Assembly (NCBI GenBank): GCA_018266915.1
Contig: JAFDZM010000080.1
Span: 248,001 to 312,000, forward strand
DNA: 64,000 nt
Reading direction: 5' to 3'
Source of the DNA: Bacteroidota bacterium
GTDB taxonomy: Bacteria; Bacteroidota; Bacteroidia; Sphingobacteriales; Sphingobacteriaceae
Positions 25,885 to 34,961 of this stretch are shown piece after piece. Position 1 is the first letter of the stretch, and each line of letters opens with the position of its first letter. The notes beneath the pieces were generated by a model. That model was not told the origin of the DNA. It did no database searches and saw nothing but the letters and a program-made list of their open reading frames with translations. The translations under genes and the position numbers were made by a program.

Positions 25885-27585
25885 ATGCTGGAGGTAAAAA
25901 ACTTAAACGTCAAATTCAAAATTCGTGATGGCTTTATTGAAGCCGTGAAGGATACTTCGTTTACACTTAACAAGGGTGAAACAATCGGTATTGTTGGCGA
26001 ATCAGGATCTGGAAAATCAGTTACCTCCCTGGCTATTATGCGATTGCACAATTCAGGCAATACGGTAATTAATGGCGAAATACTCCTGAACGATACCGAC
26101 ATTTTACAGCTTCCTGAAGATGAAATGCGTGAGATACGCGGTAACCGTATCGCTATGATCTTCCAGGAGCCGATGACCTCACTTAACCCGGTTTTAACCT
26201 GTGGTTTCCAGGTAACAGAAGCTATCCGTTTCCATTTAGGTATGAGCAAGCGGGAAGCTAAAGAGAAAACAATAAAGCTCTTTAACGAAGTCCAGCTACC
26301 GCGACCAGAATCTATTTTTGACAGCTATCCCCATCAATTATCCGGTGGACAAAAGCAGAGGGTAATGATCGCGATGGCTTTATCCTGCGATCCGGAGATA
26401 CTAATAGCAGATGAACCAACTACTGCACTGGATGTCACTGTTCAGAAAACAATCATCGAATTACTCTTACGGCTTAAAGCTGATCGCCACATGAGCCTGA
26501 TTTTTATATCACATGATCTGGGTGTAGTAAGCGAAATAGCTGACCGGGTCATCGTGATGTATAAAGGCAACATCGTTGAAGAAGGAAAAACTCAAATCAT
26601 ATTTACTGCGCCAAAACACCCTTATACCAAAGGATTACTGGCTTGCAGGCCTTCACCCGATCATAAGTTAAAAAAATTGCCTGTTGTAGCTGACTTTTTG
26701 GATGCTGAAGACCGGACTGTTTCTGTAGAAGGTATACGGGAGCAGTACAGCTACCATGGCAATGAAATAAAAGACAGAAAACAAAAGCTATACGCGCAGC
26801 AACCAATTCTTAAGATCAATGAATTATGCACGTGGTTCCCAGTCGGTGCGGGTTTGTTATCTAACAAGAAGATATTTGTAAAGGCTGTTAACGAAGTAAG
26901 CTTTGATGTTTATCCTGGGGAAACATTAGGTTTGGTTGGAGAATCAGGTTGTGGTAAGTCTACCTTAGGGCGAAGTATATTAAGGTTGATCGAACCCACA
27001 TCGGGTAATGTAAATTTTGAGGGTGCTGATTTACGAACCCTCAGCAAACGCGACATGCGTAATATGCGCCGGGATATTCAGATCATTTTTCAAGATCCAT
27101 ACTCATCATTAAACCCCAGACTTACGATTGGTGATTCACTGATGGAGCCTTTACAGGTCCATCAGCTTTATGAGAATAACACCAAACGAAGGGAGAAGGT
27201 GCTTGAATTACTGGAACGAGTGAACCTTCCGGCAAGCTACTTTAACCGTTACCCTCATGAGTTTTCGGGTGGACAAAGACAACGTATTGTTATTGCGCGG
27301 GCGTTGGCTTTGCAGCCAAAGTTTATTATTTGTGATGAATCCGTATCAGCTTTGGATGTTTCTGTTCAGGCTCAGGTACTTAATCTAATCCGCGAACTAC
27401 AGCAGGAGTTTAACCTAACTTACATTTTTATCTCACACGATCTTTCCGTCATCAAACATATCTCCGACCGTATTATGGTGATGAACAAAGGTGAGATAAT
27501 TGAAACCGGTGATCCTGATGATATTTATTACAGACCTAAGGAAGAGTATACAAAACGATTAATTTCCTCAATCCCAGGATTGTAG
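25885..27585 (+). CDS. ABC transporter ATPase, fused DppD-DppF (Opp/Dpp/GsiA type)
   Basis: Two nucleotide-binding domains in one polypeptide, which energise uptake of di- or oligopeptides (or glutathione-like substrates). NBD1: Walker A GESGSGKS at 38-45, signature LSGGQKQR (about 152), Walker B ILIADEPT (about 172). NBD2: Walker A GESGCGKS (about 352), signature FSGGQRQR (about 463), Walker B FIICDESVSALD (about 483). Each domain has the C-terminal oligopeptide extension (HPYTKGLL; EEYTKRLISS). Both sites look catalytically complete. Permease and binding-protein genes are not adjacent, which is common in this phylum. Confidence 0.93.
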   Translation: MLEVKNLNVKFKIRDGFIEAVKDTSFTLNKGETIGIVGESGSGKSVTSLAIMRLHNSGNTVINGEILLNDTDILQLPEDEMREIRGNRIAMIFQEPMTSLNPVLTCGFQVTEAIRFHLGMSKREAKEKTIKLFNEVQLPRPESIFDSYPHQLSGGQKQRVMIAMALSCDPEILIADEPTTALDVTVQKTIIELLLRLKADRHMSLIFISHDLGVVSEIADRVIVMYKGNIVEEGKTQIIFTAPKHPYTKGLLACRPSPDHKLKKLPVVADFLDAEDRTVSVEGIREQYSYHGNEIKDRKQKLYAQQPILKINELCTWFPVGAGLLSNKKIFVKAVNEVSFDVYPGETLGLVGESGCGKSTLGRSILRLIEPTSGNVNFEGADLRTLSKRDMRNMRRDIQIIFQDPYSSLNPRLTIGDSLMEPLQVHQLYENNTKRREKVLELLERVNLPASYFNRYPHEFSGGQRQRIVIARALALQPKFIICDESVSALDVSVQAQVLNLIRELQQEFNLTYIFISHDLSVIKHISDRIMVMNKGEIIETGDPDDIYYRPKEEYTKRLISSIPGL

Positions 27586-27655
27586 TTCCATTTCGGAAGT
27601 GTGAAATTACTTCTGATTACTTATGACTTACACCTCAGAACTCAAGACTTAATCC

Positions 27656-27663
27656 TATTTTTG
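27656..27663 (+). promoter_or_regulatory. -7 box (TATTTTTG) for rnr
   Basis: Exact TAnnTTTG match 17 nt upstream of the rnr ATG. A clear -33 TTG is not seen. The spacer 27601-27655 has loose CTTATGACTTACACCTC-type word character but no clear second arm. Confidence 0.45.
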
Positions 27664-27680
27664 CATCATAAAATCTATCT

Positions 27681-29816
27681 ATGTCTAAAAACAAAAAGAG
27701 CTCATCTATCAAACAGGTACTTACCCAAATGGTACTCGATGTGTTTGAGCAAAATAAAAATGCCCCCTGGAATTACAAACAGGTATCGGCTAAACTAAAT
27801 ATCCATAGTAATGAAGATCGCGAGATCATTCTCGAAATATTAAAAGACGAAGCTAAAAAGAACGTCCTTAAAGAGGTGTCTCATGGCAAGTTCCAATTGC
27901 GTGAACTGAAAACCTTTATTGAAGGTATTGTCGACATGACCAATGACGGATCCGCCTTCATTGTAACCGATGATGAAGACGAAACCGACATTTATGTAGC
28001 TCCGCGCAAGCTAAGAAATGCCCTTAATGGCGACCGTGTAAAGGTATATGTATACGCCAAAAGCAAAGGCACCCGTAAAGAAGGCGAGGTAATAGAAATA
28101 TTGCATCGCAATAAGATGGAGTTTACGGGTATTGTAAAGTTATCGGATCGTTTTGCCTTTTTTATTCCGGACGACCGCAAGATGATGCACGACATCTTCA
28201 TCCCAATCAATGAACTGAATGGTGCCAAAAACGGGATAAAAGCCATTGCCGAGATCACTGATTGGCCACCTGAGGCAAAGAATCCTGTTGGCCGTATCAA
28301 GCATGTTTTAGGTACGCAGGGCGAGAATGACACGGAAATGAATGCAATACTCGCTGAGTATGGTTTCCCTTTATCATTCCCAAAAGAAGTTGAACAGGAA
28401 TCAGAAGAAATACCTGATGTGATTACTGCGGCTGAGATTGCACGGCGCCGGGATTTCAGAAAAGTGCTGACCTTTACCATCGATCCATTCGATGCTAAAG
28501 ATTTTGACGACGCTATTTCATTTCAATATCTACCCAACGGCAATTATGAAGTTGGTGTGCACATAGCTGATGTTGCTCATTATATCCAACCTGATTCTGC
28601 CTTGGATAAGGAAGCCCTGGAACGCGCTACATCAGTATACCTGGTCGACAGGGTAATTCCTATGTTGCCTGAAAGGTTATCGAATGGTTTATGCTCACTC
28701 AGACCAAAGGAAGATAAGCTTTGTTTTGCTGCAGTATTTGAACTAAACGAAGAAGCGCATGTGGTAAACGAATGGTTCGGTAAAACGGTGATTCACTCAG
28801 ACAGGCGTTTTACCTATGAAGAAGTGCAACAGATCATCGAGGATGAATCCGGTGAATTTGATAAAGAAATATTAAAACTAAATGCACTCGCGCATAAACT
28901 TCGTGATCGCAAGTTCAAGAATGGCGCTATCAGCTTTGAAACGACGGAAGTGAAATTTAAGCTCGATGAAAAAGGCAGACCGATCGGTGTGTATGTGAAG
29001 GAGCGAAAAGACGCTCATAAATTGATCGAAGATTTTATGCTGCTGGCAAACCGCAAAGTAGCCGAATTTGTCAGTAAAAAAGGCAAAGGAAAACATAAGT
29101 ATACCTTTGTTTACCGTACCCACGACTCACCAAAACCGGAAAGTCTGGCAAACTTTGCTCAATTTGCAGCAAGGTTTGGTTATCGCATCAATACTAAATC
29201 GGATAAAGAAATAGCCAAATCGCTTAACTTCCTGATGGAAGATGTAGAAGGTAAAAAGGAGCAAAATGTGCTGACGCACCTGGCTATACGATCAATGGCT
29301 AAGGCAATCTATACTACTAAAACAACCAGTCATTACGGACTGGCGTTTGACCATTACACGCATTTTACTTCACCTATCCGTCGTTACCCGGATGTGATGG
29401 TACATCGGTTATTATTTCATTATTTGAATGGTGGACAATCTGCCAATGCAGAGTTTTATGAAAAGCTTTGCCAGCATTGTTCAGCAATGGAAAAAAAAGC
29501 CGCTGACGCAGAACGCTCGTCTGTAAAATATAAACAGGCTGAATTCCTTAAAGATCAGATCGGCGTGGTTTATACGGGCATCATTTCAGGTGTTACAGAA
29601 TGGGGCATGTATGTGGAGATTATCGACAATAAATGTGAGGGTATGATTCGTCTGCGTGATATAGCCGACGATTTTTATACACTGGATGAAAAAAATTACG
29701 CTATAATTGGCCAGCGTAAAAAGAAGGTTTATCGCCTTGGCGACGAAGTGCAAATCAAGGTAAAAAACGTCGACCTGACTAAAAAACAAATCGACTTTTC
29801 ATTGATGCAGGATTAG
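27681..29816 (+). CDS. rnr: Ribonuclease R
   Basis: Processive 3'-5' exoribonuclease (RNase II family) that digests structured RNA. The N-terminus (1-65) is a helix-turn-helix-like basic domain, followed by cold-shock OB folds (to about 200). The catalytic RNB domain contains TFTIDPFDAKDFDDAISF (about 262-279), which supplies the metal-binding Asp residues, and HYGLAFDHYTHFTSPIRRYPD (about 552), including the conserved Tyr and Arg. A C-terminal S1 domain (VYTGIISGVTEWGMYVEI) ends the protein; the long basic tail of E. coli RNase R is absent. 711 residues is normal for Bacteroidota. Confidence 0.96.
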   Translation: MSKNKKSSSIKQVLTQMVLDVFEQNKNAPWNYKQVSAKLNIHSNEDREIILEILKDEAKKNVLKEVSHGKFQLRELKTFIEGIVDMTNDGSAFIVTDDEDETDIYVAPRKLRNALNGDRVKVYVYAKSKGTRKEGEVIEILHRNKMEFTGIVKLSDRFAFFIPDDRKMMHDIFIPINELNGAKNGIKAIAEITDWPPEAKNPVGRIKHVLGTQGENDTEMNAILAEYGFPLSFPKEVEQESEEIPDVITAAEIARRRDFRKVLTFTIDPFDAKDFDDAISFQYLPNGNYEVGVHIADVAHYIQPDSALDKEALERATSVYLVDRVIPMLPERLSNGLCSLRPKEDKLCFAAVFELNEEAHVVNEWFGKTVIHSDRRFTYEEVQQIIEDESGEFDKEILKLNALAHKLRDRKFKNGAISFETTEVKFKLDEKGRPIGVYVKERKDAHKLIEDFMLLANRKVAEFVSKKGKGKHKYTFVYRTHDSPKPESLANFAQFAARFGYRINTKSDKEIAKSLNFLMEDVEGKKEQNVLTHLAIRSMAKAIYTTKTTSHYGLAFDHYTHFTSPIRRYPDVMVHRLLFHYLNGGQSANAEFYEKLCQHCSAMEKKAADAERSSVKYKQAEFLKDQIGVVYTGIISGVTEWGMYVEIIDNKCEGMIRLRDIADDFYTLDEKNYAIIGQRKKKVYRLGDEVQIKVKNVDLTKKQIDFSLMQD

Positions 29817-29916
29817 TTGACCCTGAGGTTAAAAAAAATGGTTTGAGTTTGTTAAAATTGCAGCTTATTTGAAAAGCGAATTGCCCCTAACGGCTCAACC
29901 GAGTAATGACTATAGA

Positions 29917-30891
29917 ATGAAAAAACTTACAGATCTGCAGACGATTATCAGTAAAGAAGTTGAGAAATTGACCTTCCCTGGTTACCCCGCAGAGTTATAT
30001 GAGCCAATAAAATATATTCTCTCACTTGGTGGTAAACGCATGCGCCCCGCTCTTTTGCTGATGGCCTGTGATTTTTTTGGCGGCGATGTGAACAAAGCTA
30101 TCTCTCCTGCCCTGGCTATCGAAGTGTTTCACAACTTTACCCTGATGCACGATGATATTATGGATAATGCGCCATTGCGTCGTGGTAAAACAACTGTGCA
30201 CGAAAAGTGGAATAAAAATGTGGGCATTCTTTCGGGCGATGTTATGCTGATAGAAGGCTACAAACTGATGATGAATGTGGACGAACATTTGTTAAGACCC
30301 ATCCTCAATATTTTTAATGAAACAGCAGTGGGTGTTTGCGAAGGCCAGCAACTGGATATGGAGTTTGAAACCCGCAATGATGTCAACATTGACGAATATA
30401 TCACTATGATCCGCCTGAAAACAGCGGTGGTATTGGGCGGTGCATTAAAAATTGGTGCTCTTGTCGGTGGTGCTGATGAAAAAGATGCTGTTTTACTACA
30501 TGCATTTGGTGAGCAACTAGGTGTTGCTTTCCAGTTGCAGGACGATATATTGGATGTGTACGGCGATCCGGAAAAATTTGGCAAGCAGGTTGGTGGCGAC
30601 ATTATATCTAATAAAAAGACCTATTTACTACTAAAAGCACTGGAACTGGCAAACTCAGCGCAAAAAACTGAATTGAAGCAATGGCTATCAGCCTCACCAT
30701 CTGATCCTAAAGAAAAGGTTGCCGCAGTAACTGAAATATACAATCAATTGCAAATAAGACGCTACGCTGAAGAAGCTATGCAGGCTTATGCCGATAAGGC
30801 CTTTTCTGCATTAGATGCTATCAATCAACCTGAAGGCAATAAACAATACCTGCGCGACTTTGCCGACGGATTGATGGTGCGCGAGAATTGA
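29917..30891 (+). CDS. Polyprenyl (short/medium-chain) diphosphate synthase
   Basis: Trans-isoprenyl diphosphate synthase that condenses isopentenyl diphosphate units for menaquinone side chains or related lipids. ATG 29917 is preferred over an upstream TTG at 29869. The first Asp-rich motif is DDIMDNAPLRRG (about residues 84-95) and the second is LQDDILDVYGD (about 208); both carry Mg2+-binding Asp. GGKRMRPALLLM (about 41) binds the diphosphate. 324 residues is standard. Chain length cannot be read reliably. The following Mrr gene starts 57 bp downstream. Confidence 0.92.
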   Translation: MKKLTDLQTIISKEVEKLTFPGYPAELYEPIKYILSLGGKRMRPALLLMACDFFGGDVNKAISPALAIEVFHNFTLMHDDIMDNAPLRRGKTTVHEKWNKNVGILSGDVMLIEGYKLMMNVDEHLLRPILNIFNETAVGVCEGQQLDMEFETRNDVNIDEYITMIRLKTAVVLGGALKIGALVGGADEKDAVLLHAFGEQLGVAFQLQDDILDVYGDPEKFGKQVGGDIISNKKTYLLLKALELANSAQKTELKQWLSASPSDPKEKVAAVTEIYNQLQIRRYAEEAMQAYADKAFSALDAINQPEGNKQYLRDFADGLMVREN

Positions 30892-30947
30892 GTTATATTA
30901 GGCACGAAACTATTTCAAAACAAGATATCTTAATTGAGTGGATAAAT

Positions 30948-31871
30948 ATGCCTATACCTGATTACCAAGCTATAATGCTACCCTTATTGCGACAAGTAGC
31001 TGATAGAAAGACTTACTTGTTTAAAGATATAGTTGAATTATTAGCACGCGAATTCGAACTTTCAGAGGATGAGTTGAAAGAATTGCTACCGAGTGGTCAA
31101 GCATTTCTCTTTTCTAATCGTGTTGGATGGGCAAGAACCTATCTAAAGAAGGCAGGGTTAATCGATTCGCCTAAACGAGGTACCCTAGCTATAACTTCTA
31201 GGGGTTTGAATATTTTAAAAGAGAATCCAAAAAAAATTGACAATATTTTATTAAGAAGATTTTCTGAGTTCGTTGATTTCCAAAGCTATAAAAAAGGGGA
31301 AGACGATAAACCTGTTTCATCTGAGGTTTTACAAGAAGCTGATCAGCAGACACCCGAGGAAACAATTGAAAATTCATATCATGCGATTCGCCAATCATTG
31401 GCACAAGAACTACTGGATACAGTTAGAAAATTATCCCCATTATTTTTTGAACGTTTAGTAGTTGAATTATTGGTCAAGATGGGGTATGGTGGATCAATTA
31501 AAGATGCTGGAAAGGCTATTGGTAAAACTGGAGATGAGGGTATAGATGGGACTATAAAGGAAGACAAATTGGGTTTGGACATTATCTATATTCAAGCAAA
31601 AAGATGGCAAGCTTCTAATATAGTGGGGCGGCCCGAACTTCATAAATTTGTAGGCGCTTTAGCCGGTCAAGGAGCGAAGAAAGGTATATTTATAACTACC
31701 TCATCATTTACAAGAGATGCATTAAATTATACACCACGAAATGAAACAAAGATTGTTCTAATTGATGGTGTTCAGCTAACTCAGCTTATGATCGATTATA
31801 ATCTTGGCGTTTCCCCCCAAAGGGTTTATGAAATTAAAAAGTTAGATAGCGATTATTTTGAGGAGGAATAA
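30948..31871 (+). CDS. mrr: Mrr-type restriction endonuclease
   Basis: Type IV-like endonuclease with an N-terminal winged-helix domain (MPIPDYQAIMLPLLRQVADR, typical Mrr start, so ATG 30948 is chosen over an upstream TTG at 30888) and a C-terminal PD-(D/E)xK nuclease domain: GDEGIDGTIKEDKLGLDI then YIQAKRWQ, giving Asp, the Ile/Asp segment and Gln-Ala-Lys. The domain begins near residue 175 (LSPLFFERLVVELLVKMGYG). About 307 residues, as in E. coli Mrr. It is more AT-rich than its neighbours and sits between housekeeping genes with no methyltransferase nearby, consistent with a solitary enzyme that attacks foreign modified DNA. Confidence 0.92.
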   Translation: MPIPDYQAIMLPLLRQVADRKTYLFKDIVELLAREFELSEDELKELLPSGQAFLFSNRVGWARTYLKKAGLIDSPKRGTLAITSRGLNILKENPKKIDNILLRRFSEFVDFQSYKKGEDDKPVSSEVLQEADQQTPEETIENSYHAIRQSLAQELLDTVRKLSPLFFERLVVELLVKMGYGGSIKDAGKAIGKTGDEGIDGTIKEDKLGLDIIYIQAKRWQASNIVGRPELHKFVGALAGQGAKKGIFITTSSFTRDALNYTPRNETKIVLIDGVQLTQLMIDYNLGVSPQRVYEIKKLDSDYFEEE

Positions 31872-31917
31872 TAGCTTGAATATAATTACGCTAATAGATT
31901 TTTTATTGAAACAGCAA

Positions 31918-31948
31918 AAAGCCCCGATCTATCTCAGACCGGGGCTTT
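31918..31948. terminator. Bidirectional terminator between mrr and rpmA
   Basis: AAAGCCCCG(A)TCT and AGACCGGGGCTTT form a long GC-rich stem with A tracts on one side and T tracts on the other, serving both convergent transcripts. Confidence 0.9.
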
Positions 31949-31969
31949 GTATTTTTATAAAAGAACTGA

Positions 31970-32446
31970 TTACTCAGCGCCTTCTTCTTTATCAGCTTTT
32001 TTTGCTTTTGGTGCAGCAGCTTTCTTTGCCTTTGGTGCTTCTTCAGCAACCTCAGCAGCAGGAGCAGCTGTTTTCTTAGTTTCAGCTTTTGGAGCTTCAG
32101 CAACTTCAGCTACCGGAGCAGGTGCAGCTTCAACTTTCTTTTCAGCTTTAGCAGCAGGTTTTGCTTTAGGTGCTTCAACTACCGGAGCAGCTTCAACAGG
32201 AAGTACTGATACATATGAACGGTTATCAGCTTTCTTTTTGAAAACTACTAGTCCGTCTGCCAGAGCGAATAAGGTGTGGTCTTTACCGATACCTACATTC
32301 AGGCCTGGGTTGTGCTGGGTACCACGCTGACGTACGATGATGTTACCGGCAATTGCAGGCTGACCACCAAAAATCTTGATACCTAAACGTTTGCTATGCG
32401 ACTCGCGGCCGTTTCGTGAGCTACCGGCCCCTTTTTTGTGTGCCAT
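31970..32446 (-). CDS. rpmA: 50S ribosomal protein L27 with long Ala/Lys/Pro/Glu-rich tail
   Basis: Large-subunit protein near the peptidyl-transferase centre. Residues 1-82 are a normal L27 (MAHKKGAGSSRNGRESHSKR; GGQPAIAGNIIVRQRGT). No N-terminal cleavable extension is present. From about residue 84 a low-complexity tail of some 75 residues follows, made of APKA, PAAKAEKK, APAPVAEVAEAP and similar units, ending KADKEEGAE. Ordinary L27 is about 85-95 residues, so the tail nearly doubles it. The tail frame is uninterrupted and ends at a proper stop before a strong terminator, so it is not an obvious frameshift. It follows rplU in one operon. Confidence 0.95.
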   Translation of the reverse strand: MAHKKGAGSSRNGRESHSKRLGIKIFGGQPAIAGNIIVRQRGTQHNPGLNVGIGKDHTLFALADGLVVFKKKADNRSYVSVLPVEAAPVVEAPKAKPAAKAEKKVEAAPAPVAEVAEAPKAETKKTAAPAAEVAEEAPKAKKAAAPKAKKADKEEGAE

Positions 32447-32495
32447 TTCTTATATTTTTTATAGGATCACTACGAATCCTCGTTTAAAACCTTAA

Positions 32496-32804
32496 TTATA
32501 ATGTGATACCAGTGATCTCTATTTTGGTAAATTGCTGACGGTGACCGTTTTTCTTCTTGTAACCTTTTCTTCTTTTCTTTTTGAATACGATTACTTTATC
32601 ACCTTTTAAATGAGACACGATCTTAGCTGATACTTTAGCATTTTTCAAATCAGTACCTAATTTGAATTTACCATCGTTTTCTGCTAATAACACATTGTCA
32701 AATTCAATACTAGCGCCTTCATCTCCCTGTAAACGGTGTACAAAGAGCTGCTGGTCTTTAGCAACTTTAAATTGCTGTCCGGCTATACTTACTATTGCGT
32801 ACAT
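32496..32804 (-). CDS. rplU: 50S ribosomal protein L21
   Basis: Binds 23S rRNA in the large subunit. The 102-residue sequence starts MYAIVSIAGQQFKVAKDQ, with the basic KKKRRKGYKKKNGHRQQFT segment near residues 74-92 and the terminal TKIEITGI, all diagnostic. Normal length. First gene of the rplU-rpmA operon; the intergenic gap is 49 bp. A good promoter lies 34-64 bp upstream on the minus strand. Confidence 0.98.
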   Translation of the reverse strand: MYAIVSIAGQQFKVAKDQQLFVHRLQGDEGASIEFDNVLLAENDGKFKLGTDLKNAKVSAKIVSHLKGDKVIVFKKKRRKGYKKKNGHRQQFTKIEITGITL

Positions 32805-32837
32805 GGTTATTGATTATTTGTTTTAAAATTTGAGGTG

Positions 32838-32868
32838 CAAATGTAGGGATTTGGTTTTGGAATAGCAA
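32838..32868 (-). promoter_or_regulatory. rplU-rpmA promoter
   Basis: On the minus strand: TTG (32868-32866), 20 bp spacer, TACATTTG (32845-32838), an excellent match to the Bacteroidota -33/-7 pattern; the rplU ATG follows about 33 nt later. Confidence 0.75.
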
Positions 32869-32872
32869 GTGT

Positions 32873-32940
32873 TTTGTTGAATAGTTGATTGGTTTGATTA
32901 TTGAAAACAACCACTTAACCATTCAACATAATCAACTACT
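32873..32940. repeat. Word-type inverted repeat upstream of rplU
   Basis: Left GTTGAATAGTTGATTGGTTT words and right CAACCACTTAACCATTCAAC complement, overlapping the 3' end of the minus-strand gene 32948-33460. Confidence 0.7.
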
Positions 32941-32947
32941 CACTAAA

Positions 32948-33460
32948 TTACTTCTCCTTCCCCTCTTCCTTCGCCAATACCAACTTAATTTCCTTGATTA
33001 ACCGCTGATTAGCATCTTTCAAGCGAGGATCACCGTCAAATGACTCATCGTAAATAACTTTTTTCGTTTTGCGTTTGTATTTAAACTCGATCACATAGCG
33101 CAGCGGGCGCATGCCGTTTCTTCTTTGCGTAGTATCTCCTACTTCAACGTTAGGAAAATCCCAAAAACCCAGGTCGGCAGCTTTGCGGTGCAGGTATAAT
33201 AGCTCCTCTTTAGGTATATGGACATTCATCTTTATGATCGAATCGCGAGTGTCCACATATTGGTATTCACCGGTCTTTGAATTGTATTTATTCACGAGGC
33301 TATCTGCACCCGGACCGTATTCAAACGACATGTATTCAAACTCGCTGAACTTATATGGTGCATTTTTAAAAACATGCGCATAGTAATAAACGCAGTAAGC
33401 CAGAAAGGGCACGATTACCGCACAAGCCATGAATATTCTTTTCGAGCGTGAATCTCTCAT
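32948..33460 (-). CDS. Hypothetical single-pass membrane protein
   Basis: 170 residues: a basic N-terminus (MRDSRSKRI), one membrane helix at about 9-29 (FMACAVIVPFLAYCVYYYAHV), then an extracytoplasmic domain of about 140 residues that is rich in Tyr, Lys and Asp with no Cys. The C-terminus is charged (LVLAKEEGKEK). No family is recognised. It is followed by a word-type repeat and precedes rplU in the same direction, and a short direct word array (GAATTAGTGAGTTAGTGAAT, from about 33472) lies upstream. Codon use is like the neighbours. Confidence 0.7.
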   Translation of the reverse strand: MRDSRSKRIFMACAVIVPFLAYCVYYYAHVFKNAPYKFSEFEYMSFEYGPGADSLVNKYNSKTGEYQYVDTRDSIIKMNVHIPKEELLYLHRKAADLGFWDFPNVEVGDTTQRRNGMRPLRYVIEFKYKRKTKKVIYDESFDGDPRLKDANQRLIKEIKLVLAKEEGKEK

Positions 33461-33508
33461 CTTATTAATTAATGAATTAGTGAGTTAGTGAATTATTGAT
33501 TTAAAAAA

Positions 33509-34909
33509 TTACAAATCGTTGTTAGATATGGCATTTCCTTCGGTTAGTTGTCCCTCCCATTTGCTTACTACTGCTGTTGCCATCATATTGCCGAGAACGT
33601 TGGTAGCCGATCGGCCCATATCCAATAACGGATCGATTCCTAATAACAAAGCCAAACCAGCTTCCGGGATATTGAACATGCCAATAGCTCCGGCTACAAC
33701 TACCAGCGCTGCACGCGGTACACCCGCCATGCCCTTGCTCATCAACATTAGCATCAACAACATAGATAATTGCTGAGCGAAACCCAAATGTATACCATAA
33801 GCCTGCGCCAGGAACAACGATGCAAAGGTCATATACATCATCGATCCAACCAAATTAAAAGAATAACCCAATGGCAATACAAAGCTTACGATCTTATTGC
33901 TACAGCCAAAGTTTTCCAATTCTTCAAGAGACCTTGGATAAGCCGCCTCGCTGGTGGATGTACTGAATGCCACCAAAACGGCATCCTTAATATTATTTAA
34001 TAGTGTAAAGGCACGTTTTTTTAACACAAAGAAGCTAGCGGCAACTATCATCAACCAGAGCAACAGCAATGAGAAATAAAACTCACTGATAAACGAAGCG
34101 TAAGTTGAAATAATACCCAAACCTTCTTTAGCTACAACGGCTGTTATCGCACCAAATACAGCTATCGGGGCAACCTTCATCACATAGCCGGTTATCTTCA
34201 TGATCACGTGAGCTACCGCATCCAGGAATTTAATGATAATCTCTCCCTTTTCGCCGATAGCCGCAGTTGCAGCGCCAAAGAATAATGAGAATACCACGAT
34301 CTGCAATATCTCATTATTAGCCATCGCCTCGGTAAAGCTTCTTGGGAAAACGTGGCCGATAAAATCTTTAAAAGATATAGCGGACTTTTTTACATCAGCA
34401 TTTAGACGACCTTCTGGCATTGATAAATGTATAGAACCTCCTGGCCCAAATAAATTGACCAAAACCATCCCCAGGAATAAGGAAACAAAAGTAGCGCAGA
34501 TAAATAACAGCAACGTTTTCCCCCCTATCCGTCCTACTGCTTTAATATCGCCTACTTTAGCAACACCCACCACCAGTGTAGTAAACACCAGCGGCCCTAC
34601 GATCATCTTGATCAACCGCAGAAAGATATCGCTTAAAATACTAAAACCTTCGAGTTTATTGTCGCGGGCTGTATTGTTGTTCGTTCGTAACTGCGCTGAA
34701 CTTGCCCTGTTTATTTTGAGTTGTTTGTATTCGGCAGTGCTGGTGTCTTTAATGGTAGCCAACCGTGCGTCAAATCTTTTTATATTCGCATCAGCAACGC
34801 TTATCTTTTTGTTCAGATCGTCTATCACCTTAACGTTATAAACATATCCGGTTGCAACGCCAAGTACTAATGCGATAATGATGTATAGTGTGAGCCTGCT
34901 TTTGTGCAT
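33509..34909 (-). CDS. Dicarboxylate/amino acid:cation symporter (DAACS family)
   Basis: Sodium- or proton-coupled uptake of C4-dicarboxylates or glutamate/aspartate through the inner membrane. Eight membrane helices with two re-entrant hairpins; HP1 shows FSTSTSEAAYPRSLEEL (about 316), and the HP2/TM8 region shows LLLGIDPLLDMGRSATNVLGN (about 425), where Asp and Arg bind the substrate. TSTSEAAYPR resembles the DctA-like wording more than GltP. An unusual hydrophilic insert of some 60 residues (about 28-90, NKKISVADANIKRFDARLAT) separates TM1 from TM2 and is predicted helical. Length is 466. The gene is divergent from 34962. Confidence 0.93.
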   Translation of the reverse strand: MHKSRLTLYIIIALVLGVATGYVYNVKVIDDLNKKISVADANIKRFDARLATIKDTSTAEYKQLKINRASSAQLRTNNNTARDNKLEGFSILSDIFLRLIKMIVGPLVFTTLVVGVAKVGDIKAVGRIGGKTLLLFICATFVSLFLGMVLVNLFGPGGSIHLSMPEGRLNADVKKSAISFKDFIGHVFPRSFTEAMANNEILQIVVFSLFFGAATAAIGEKGEIIIKFLDAVAHVIMKITGYVMKVAPIAVFGAITAVVAKEGLGIISTYASFISEFYFSLLLLWLMIVAASFFVLKKRAFTLLNNIKDAVLVAFSTSTSEAAYPRSLEELENFGCSNKIVSFVLPLGYSFNLVGSMMYMTFASLFLAQAYGIHLGFAQQLSMLLMLMLMSKGMAGVPRAALVVVAGAIGMFNIPEAGLALLLGIDPLLDMGRSATNVLGNMMATAVVSKWEGQLTEGNAISNNDL

Positions 34910-34961
34910 AAAATTGAATTGCGAAACTACAACTATTTGCTAAAATAATTAAGTTAGCGAC

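Noticed and set aside
30888..30947. Longer N-terminus for Mrr from TTG 30888
   Set aside because: The MPIPDY start at 30948 is the known Mrr beginning; the extra residues overlap the polyprenyl synthase stop.
34233..34841. Long forward-strand open frame antisense to the DAACS symporter
   Set aside because: Shadow frame of a strongly conserved minus-strand membrane protein; no family and Pro/Ser/Thr-rich composition.
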